Assembly: GCA_017532485.1 (NCBI GenBank)
Contig: JAFXJE010000084.1
Coordinates: 1 to 11,950 of the forward strand
Source of the DNA: Peptococcaceae bacterium
GTDB taxonomy: Bacteria; Bacillota; Peptococcia; Peptococcales; Peptococcaceae
DNA length: 11,950 nt
Reading direction: 5' to 3'
A program made the translations under genes and the position numbers. Below are positions 7,423-11,950 of this stretch, in pieces (position 1 is the first letter of the stretch; each line of letters begins with the position of its first letter). The notes beneath the pieces are model-generated. The model was not told where the DNA came from and did no database searches. It saw only the letters and a program-made list of their open reading frames with translations.

Positions 7423-7443
7423 TATGAGAGGGAGGAATTTATT

Positions 7444-7917
7444 ATGGGTATTTATAATGTTGTAACTAAGGAAGATAAAATTCTTCGTCAGCCATGCAAA
7501 CCTGTACCGGAGGTAACACCAAATGTACAGAAGCTGTTGAATAATATGCTGGAAACTATGTATGCTACTAATGGTGTCGGTTTAGCGGCTCCACAGGTAG
7601 GCATTTCCAAAAGAGTAATCGTTGTTGATGTTGGTGAAGAAAGGGGCAACGGTGCTTTAAAATTAGTTAATCCTGAAATTATTGCTTACAGTGGTACGCA
7701 AAATGGACCAGAAGGCTGCTTAAGCTGTCCTAATATTTACGGTGATGTTATTCGCCATGAAAAAGTAACAGTTAAAGCGTTAGATGAAAATGGTCAGCCA
7801 GTAGAAATTCATGCGGAAGGCTTTGAAGCCAGAGCTTTACAACATGAAATTGACCATTTGAACGGTATTTTGTTTTTAGATAAAGCAACAAATATTGAAA
7901 TAGTGGAAAACAATTAA
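7444..7917 (+). CDS. def: Peptide deformylase
   Basis: This enzyme removes the N-formyl group from the first methionine of new proteins as they leave the ribosome. The 157-residue product carries the three family motifs: GVGLAAPQ (44-51), EGCLS (90-94) with metal ligand Cys92, and QHEIDH (133-138) with metal ligands His134 and His138 and catalytic Glu135. The short length resembles the compact type 1 enzymes. A GGGAGG ribosome site (7430-7435) lies eight bases before the ATG. It is paired with fmt downstream, which adds the formyl group that this enzyme takes away; only 14 bases separate them, so they are surely co-transcribed. Confidence 0.97.
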   Translation: MGIYNVVTKEDKILRQPCKPVPEVTPNVQKLLNNMLETMYATNGVGLAAPQVGISKRVIVVDVGEERGNGALKLVNPEIIAYSGTQNGPEGCLSCPNIYGDVIRHEKVTVKALDENGQPVEIHAEGFEARALQHEIDHLNGILFLDKATNIEIVENN

Positions 7918-7931
7918 TTGGAGGCGATATC

Positions 7932-8864
7932 ATGCGCATTGTATTTATGGGTACGCCTGATTTTGCCGTTGCTTCTTTAAATGCTTTAGTGGAAGCAGGA
8001 CATGAGATTACAGCCGTAATTACCCAGCCTGACCGACCAAAAGGGCGTGGTAATAAAATGGCTTTTCCAGAAGTAAAAACAAGGGCGTTGGAATTGAAGA
8101 TACCTGTTTACCAGCCTGAAAGTGTAAAAGATGAAAGCTTTTTAGAATTACTGCAAGAAATGGCACCAGAGGTTATCATAGTAGTAGCTTACGGCAGAAT
8201 TTTGCCGGAAGCCGTCTTAAAATTGCCTCCTTATGGCTGCTTAAATGTTCATGGTTCATTGTTGCCTGCTTATCGTGGGGCTGCACCAATTCAAAGAGCT
8301 GTTTTAAATGGTGACCGTGAAACAGGGGTAACAATTATGCAGATGGATTTAGGCATGGATACAGGGGATATTTTAACGCAAAAAGCGATAGAAATTACTG
8401 ATGAAGATACAACAGGCACTATGTTTGACCGTTTGGCAATTCTCGGTGGTGAGCTGTTAGTGGAAACTTTAGTTGAATTGCAGGCAGGCAAAATTGTGGC
8501 AGTTCCACAGGATGAAACACAGGCTACTTACGCAGAAAAAGTGTTGAAGGCTCATGAGGTAATTGACTGGCAGCAAGATGCAGAACAAATTTTCCATCAA
8601 ATTAGAGGTTTGGCACCGACGCCGGGTGCATATACTTTGCTTAAAGAGCAACGAATTAAAATTTGGCGCAGTCGTTATCAAGAGGAAAATAGTGGGCGAC
8701 AACCAGGTGAGATTGTTGGTGTAACACCAGAAGGCTTTTTAGTGCAGACAGGACAGGGTGTTTTGGAAGTGCTGGAAGTACAACCGGCAGGGAAGAAGAC
8801 CATGCCTGCCAAAGCTTTTTGCAATGGTGGAGCTGTCATCGCAGGCGTAAAACTTGGTGAATAA
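7932..8864 (+). CDS. fmt: Methionyl-tRNA formyltransferase
   Basis: Fmt transfers a formyl group from 10-formyltetrahydrofolate to the methionine on initiator tRNA. The 310-residue protein begins MRIVFMGTPDFA and has the catalytic trio expected for the family: Asn105 and His107 in NVHGSLLPAYRG (105-116), and Asp143 in DLGMDTGD. TQPDRPKGRG (31-40) matches the loop that contacts the tRNA acceptor stem. The C-terminal tRNA-binding domain covers roughly residues 205-310. A GGAGG site (7920-7924) precedes the ATG by seven bases. The DUF116 gene starts two bases after its stop codon, implying translational coupling. Confidence 0.97.
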   Translation: MRIVFMGTPDFAVASLNALVEAGHEITAVITQPDRPKGRGNKMAFPEVKTRALELKIPVYQPESVKDESFLELLQEMAPEVIIVVAYGRILPEAVLKLPPYGCLNVHGSLLPAYRGAAPIQRAVLNGDRETGVTIMQMDLGMDTGDILTQKAIEITDEDTTGTMFDRLAILGGELLVETLVELQAGKIVAVPQDETQATYAEKVLKAHEVIDWQQDAEQIFHQIRGLAPTPGAYTLLKEQRIKIWRSRYQEENSGRQPGEIVGVTPEGFLVQTGQGVLEVLEVQPAGKKTMPAKAFCNGGAVIAGVKLGE

Positions 8865-8866
8865 CG

Positions 8867-9628
8867 ATGAATAAAGGTAAAAAAAGAATTTTTATTATCT
8901 TAGGTTTAGTCACAGCTTTAGTCTATGCGGCGATTTTTGGAGTTTTATGGCTTTTAGTAAGCAGTTCCTCAGATTTTATTCGGCAAATTACTTTAATTGC
9001 TTTAATGTCTGTTTTTGTCTTGCTCTTGTTAGGTGCTGTGCTGGGTGTAGGTGGTTTAGTTTTTGGTTTGTTGTGGGGCAAAGAGTCTAAGCAAATTCAA
9101 AAAATAAGCCGCAGCTTTATGGAAATAAGTTATCCTGGAGTAGTTCGGATAGGTAAGTTTTTGGGAGTAACACAAGAAGAAATTCAAGATTCGTATATTA
9201 AAATCAACAATCAAATGACTGTAGCCAGAGGTCAACACTTTGCACCGTCGGAGATTTTGATTTTAGCACCACATTGCTTACAAAAAACAGATTGTCCACA
9301 TAAAATTACAATAGATGTGCAGAATTGCCACCGTTGTGGACGCTGCAGTGTCAGTGGTTTGTTAAAGATTGCTGAAGAAAATGGCGTGAAGCTGGTTGTG
9401 GCCAGTGGTGGTACTTTTGCCAGAAAACTGGCGAAAGAATTTCAACCGAAAGCAATCGTGGCTATTGCTTGTGAACGTGATTTAACCAGTGGTATTCGTG
9501 ATATGAAAAATATACCTGTTGTCGGTGTTTTGAATGAACGCCCCAACGGACCATGTTATAATACAACAGTTCAGTTGTGTAAAGTGCAGCAAGCAATTAA
9601 TTATTTTTTGCAAGCTGAAGAAGATTAG
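8867..9628 (+). CDS. DUF116 family membrane protein with cysteine-rich C-terminal domain, function unknown
   Basis: The 253-residue product has two hydrophobic segments (about 7-32 and 40-70) that should anchor it in the membrane, then a soluble domain. That domain has eight cysteines in a pattern suited to metal or iron-sulfur binding: Cys137 and Cys143 (HCLQKTDC), a CHRCGRC cluster (154, 157, 160), Cys202 (ACERD), Cys230 (GPCYNT) and Cys238. GVKLVVASGG and AIVAIACERDL look like strands of an alpha/beta fold. I recognise the family as DUF116, which recurs near fmt and rsmB in anaerobic Firmicutes; its role is not established to my knowledge. The start is two bases after the fmt stop with only a weak ribosome site (GGTGA), so it probably relies on coupling with fmt. 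The following gene's AGGAGG site overlaps its stop codon. Confidence 0.8.
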   Translation: MNKGKKRIFIILGLVTALVYAAIFGVLWLLVSSSSDFIRQITLIALMSVFVLLLLGAVLGVGGLVFGLLWGKESKQIQKISRSFMEISYPGVVRIGKFLGVTQEEIQDSYIKINNQMTVARGQHFAPSEILILAPHCLQKTDCPHKITIDVQNCHRCGRCSVSGLLKIAEENGVKLVVASGGTFARKLAKEFQPKAIVAIACERDLTSGIRDMKNIPVVGVLNERPNGPCYNTTVQLCKVQQAINYFLQAEED

Positions 9629-9639
9629 GAGGTTTTTAT

Positions 9640-10332
9640 ATGTTTTTTTGGGATCCAACAATGATTATTTTGATTCCCGCTGTAATTATTACTGCTTACG
9701 CACAAATGAAGGTGCAATCTACTTATCATAAGTATTCGCAAGTAGCTTCTAAAAGAGGAATGACGGGTGCTGATGTAGCACGCTATATTTTAAATCAAAA
9801 TGGCCTTTATGATGTGCCGATTGAAAGAGTGGCGGGAGAATTAAGTGACCATTATGACCCAAAAAGCAGAGTAGTGCGTCTTTCTGCTGGTGTTTACGGC
9901 AGTACCTCTTTAGCTGCTTTAGGTGTAGCTGCGCATGAAGTAGGCCATGCTGTGCAGCATGATACAGGATATTTACCATTATATATTCGCAGTACAATTA
10001 TTCCTGTGACACAGTTTGGTTCTTATCTGGCAATACCGTTATTCTGCATCGGCTTATTTATGGGAAGTCCAATGCTGGCAGAATTGGGTGTTCTTTTATT
10101 TGCAGCTATCGTATTTTTTCAAATGGTTACTTTGCCGGTAGAGTTTAATGCCAGCTCTCGTGCTTTGGCAACTTTAAGTGGGGAAGGCTTTTTAGATGAA
10201 ACAGAGCTGCAAGGAACTCGCAAAGTTTTGAGTGCAGCTGCTTTAACTTATGTTGCTGCTGCTCTGATGGCAGTTCTGCAATTAGTTCGTCTGTTAATTC
10301 TTTCTGGCGCTTTAGGTGGTAATGATGACTAA
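9640..10332 (+). CDS. Membrane-bound zinc metallopeptidase, YugP family
   Basis: The 230-residue protein has an N-terminal membrane segment (about 6-22), the zinc motif HEVGH (99-103), two closely placed hydrophobic stretches (about 118-141 and 146-166), and a final hydrophobic stretch (about 198-222). VEFNASSRAL (167-176) supplies a glutamate (Glu168) that is a plausible third zinc ligand. These are the marks of the YugP-type neutral zinc peptidases (DUF2134/peptidase_M_neut_2-like). Their natural substrate is not known to me; membrane location suggests action on membrane or envelope proteins. A strong AGGAGG site (9627-9632) lies seven bases before the ATG. The last eight bases overlap the rsmB start. 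The family call is confident; the biological role is not. Confidence 0.85.
   Translation: MFFWDPTMIILIPAVIITAYAQMKVQSTYHKYSQVASKRGMTGADVARYILNQNGLYDVPIERVAGELSDHYDPKSRVVRLSAGVYGSTSLAALGVAAHEVGHAVQHDTGYLPLYIRSTIIPVTQFGSYLAIPLFCIGLFMGSPMLAELGVLLFAAIVFFQMVTLPVEFNASSRALATLSGEGFLDETELQGTRKVLSAAALTYVAAALMAVLQLVRLLILSGALGGNDD
10314..10319 (+). promoter_or_regulatory. Ribosome binding site for rsmB, inside the end of the peptidase gene
   Basis: AGGTGG lies five bases before the ATG at 10325 and only two before the ATG at 10322. A GTG at 10316 falls inside the site. Spacing therefore favours 10325 as the rsmB start. Confidence 0.55.
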
Positions 10333-11629
10333 AATAAACAGTAGAAAAATTGCGTTACAAATAGTAGTGCAAGTCAATGAAGAAGGGGCTTATGCTAACT
10401 TGGCGTTAGACAAAGCCCTTTTGGCTTATCCTGATTTAGATAGACGTGATCGTGGGCTAATTACAGAGATTGTGTATGGCTCTGTTAAATATCGGGGTCG
10501 ACTTGATTATTTACTTAATCAATATGCCCAAACTAAAGTAAATAAAATGAATATTTGGGTGCGAAACATTTTACGGACTGCATTGTATCAGATGCTTTTC
10601 TTAGATAAAATTCCTGTTTCGGCGGCAGTAGATGAGGCGGTGCGTTTGGCAAAAGAAAAAGGTCCTAAAGGCAGCGACAAGTTTGTCAATGCTGTCTTAC
10701 GCAACATTGAACGTAACCGAGAAAATTTAACTTATCCACATAAGGGTAAGCAGCCGGTACAATATTTGTCTGTTTGGTATTCATTTCCACAATGGCTGAT
10801 AGAACGCATGGTTAAGCAATATGGTGTCAAACAAACTGAGCTGTTATGCCAATATTTTAATGAGCCGGCGCCTTTGTGGATTAGAACAAATACTTTGAAG
10901 ATTAACCGAACAGAATTACAGCAGCAATTAAATGAGCTGGGCCTGACTACGGTAATAAGTGAAAACAATGCAGAAGGTTTGAAATTGACGCAAGGTGTAA
11001 ATCTGCATCAATTGGACTTATTCCAACAAGGTTATTTTACGGTGCAGGATGAAAGTTCCATGTTGGTAGCGGGGACAGCTGCACCACAGCCGTATCAAAA
11101 GGTTTTAGATGTTTGCAGTGCTCCAGGTGGAAAAACCACTCATATGGCGCAATTAATGCAGAATACGGGTGAGATTACAGCTTGTGATATCCATGAGCAT
11201 CGTTTATCTTTGATTGAGGAAAATTGTCAGAGATTAGGCATTAGTAATGTGCAGACTGTACTGCAGGATGGTTTGTTGCTGCATGAAAGATTTGCGGCAG
11301 AAACTTTTGATGTGGTTTTGGTGGATGCTCCTTGTTCAGGTTTAGGTGTGTTGGGCAGACGCCCTGACTCGCGCTGGAGCAAACGAGCTGGTGATATTCA
11401 AGAATTGGCAGCTATTCAAAAAGGAATTTTGGCAGAAGCTGCAGCTTTAGTGAAACAAGGCGGTACATTGGTTTATAGTACATGTACTATCGTGCCGGAA
11501 GAAAACGGGCAGCAAGTAGCTGATTTTTTGGCTGCTCATCCAGACTACAGTTTGGAACATGAAAAGCAATATTTACCTTTTGTTGATAATATGGACGGTT
11601 TTTACATTGCTAGATTAAAAAGGGGTTGA
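10325..11629 (+). CDS. rsmB: 16S rRNA (cytosine 967-C5)-methyltransferase
   Basis: RsmB (Sun/Fmu) methylates C967 of 16S rRNA using S-adenosylmethionine. From the preferred start the product has 434 residues, a normal length. Residues 1 to about 135 form the NusB-like RNA-binding domain (EIVYGSVKYRGRLDYLL, KFVNAVLRNI). The methyltransferase domain has the SAM loop DVCSAPGGKT (262-271) and the catalytic pair of the m5C enzymes: Cys337 in DAPCSGLGVLGRRPD and Cys387 in YSTCT. GFYIARLKR ends the protein. The start overlaps the upstream peptidase gene by eight bases. Its stop codon TGA lies inside the left arm of the downstream terminator. In B. subtilis the next gene is rlmN; here the operon ends. 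Confidence 0.95.
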   Translation: MTKINSRKIALQIVVQVNEEGAYANLALDKALLAYPDLDRRDRGLITEIVYGSVKYRGRLDYLLNQYAQTKVNKMNIWVRNILRTALYQMLFLDKIPVSAAVDEAVRLAKEKGPKGSDKFVNAVLRNIERNRENLTYPHKGKQPVQYLSVWYSFPQWLIERMVKQYGVKQTELLCQYFNEPAPLWIRTNTLKINRTELQQQLNELGLTTVISENNAEGLKLTQGVNLHQLDLFQQGYFTVQDESSMLVAGTAAPQPYQKVLDVCSAPGGKTTHMAQLMQNTGEITACDIHEHRLSLIEENCQRLGISNVQTVLQDGLLLHERFAAETFDVVLVDAPCSGLGVLGRRPDSRWSKRAGDIQELAAIQKGILAEAAALVKQGGTLVYSTCTIVPEENGQQVADFLAAHPDYSLEHEKQYLPFVDNMDGFYIARLKRG

Positions 11630-11652
11630 GCCTAGGCTCAACCCCATTTTTT
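11617..11652. terminator. Bidirectional Rho-independent terminator between rsmB and the convergent HD-GYP gene
   Basis: A perfect 24-base palindrome (arms 11622-11633 GGGGTTGAGCCT and 11634-11645) forms a stem of about 10 pairs with a CTAG loop. Six T follow it on the plus strand (11647-11652), and five A precede it (11617-11621), which read as five T on the minus strand. It can therefore stop transcription from both sides. The left arm contains the rsmB stop codon. Confidence 0.92.
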
Positions 11653-11950
11653 ATCCACACATACAAAGTGGTTTTAAATGTTCATTTGTTTGTACGAGCT
11701 CACCATTGTATTCAACCATTGGATGAGCATAGTCATTTTCACGGATAAATTTGACGGTAGCGATAGAGCCGTCAGAAAGCAGGACATCACGACCGGTCAA
11801 ATTGCGAGAGAACTCTGATAATAAAACATTCATGACAGTAATATCAAAACGCGAATATTTATCGTTAGAAAATTCTTGCAAAATCTCGAAAGGCGAGAGT
11901 GCATTTTGGTGATAACGATTGGAAACCATAGCATCATAAGAATCGGCAAT
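11651..11950 (-). CDS. HD-GYP domain protein (putative cyclic-di-GMP phosphodiesterase), C-terminal part
   Basis: This minus-strand frame enters from the right edge and runs 99 codons to a TAA at 11651-11653; the 5' part lies outside the window. It opens with IADSYDAMVSNRYHQN, which matches the conserved ADxYDAxxSxRxY stretch of HD-GYP domains, and continues with ALSPFEILQEF and a KYSRFDITVMNVLL segment as in the end of that domain. After it comes a short tail (GRDVLLSDGSIATVKFI, then HPMVEYNGELV), seen in clostridial-type HD-GYP proteins. HD-GYP enzymes degrade cyclic-di-GMP; the catalytic HD and GYP residues are not in view, so activity cannot be judged. The protein ends in an unusual CMCG. 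It converges on rsmB and shares the bidirectional terminator. Confidence 0.8.
   Translation of the reverse strand: MADSYDAMVSNRYHQNALSPFEILQEFSNDKYSRFDITVMNVLLSEFSRNLTGRDVLLSDGSIATVKFIRENDYAHPMVEYNGELVQTNEHLKPLCMCG

Noticed and set aside
9534..9731. Plus-strand 65-codon frame spanning the DUF116/peptidase junction
   Set aside because: It overlaps two recognised genes in another frame and has no family resemblance.

Overview
The window is a compact, AT-rich bacterial housekeeping locus. Almost everything lies on the plus strand and belongs to one long gene cluster: yicC - gmk - rpoZ - coaBC - metK - (terminator) - priA - def - fmt - DUF116 gene - yugP-like zinc peptidase - rsmB. The order matches the conserved Firmicutes block known from Bacillus subtilis (yloC-remA-gmk-rpoZ-coaBC-priA-def-fmt-rsmB-rlmN-prpC-prkC). 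The DUF116 and YugP-type genes between fmt and rsmB, and metK after coaBC, point to an anaerobic Firmicute, perhaps of the Negativicutes or Clostridia. That placement is inference from gene order and protein style, with no 16S or database comparison behind it.

Layout. Positions 1-531 (minus) hold the first 177 codons of a six-helix membrane sensor-type protein that runs off the left edge. It is transcribed from a near-consensus promoter at 583-611. Positions 532-716 are a divergent control region. Positions 717-4823 are the first operon segment: yicC ribonuclease, guanylate kinase, RNA polymerase omega, the CoA-synthesis enzyme CoaBC and SAM synthetase. A strong hairpin terminator closes this segment at 4887-4934. 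Positions 4987-11629 are the second segment: PriA helicase, peptide deformylase, Met-tRNA formyltransferase, a DUF116 membrane/cysteine protein, a membrane zinc peptidase and the 16S rRNA m5C methyltransferase RsmB. A perfect-palindrome bidirectional terminator (11622-11645) separates rsmB from a convergent minus-strand gene. That gene is the C-terminal 99 residues of an HD-GYP (cyclic-di-GMP phosphodiesterase-type) protein, which runs off the right edge.

How the genes fit together. The cluster joins nucleotide supply (gmk), transcription (rpoZ), cofactor supply (coaBC, metK), replication restart (priA), start and end of formyl-methionine handling (fmt, def) and ribosome modification (rsmB, which uses the SAM made by MetK). 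Spacing is tight, with short overlaps or strong Shine-Dalgarno sites at nearly every junction.

The most surprising observation is that gmk, normally essential, is broken twice as written. There is an in-frame TGA at codon 29, just after the P-loop, and a one-base insertion near the 3' end that replaces the normal C-terminal tail. All other genes here are intact. This is a recent pseudogene, a case of recoding, or an error in the sequence; the sequence alone cannot decide. I saw no mobile elements, CRISPR arrays, tRNA or rRNA genes.
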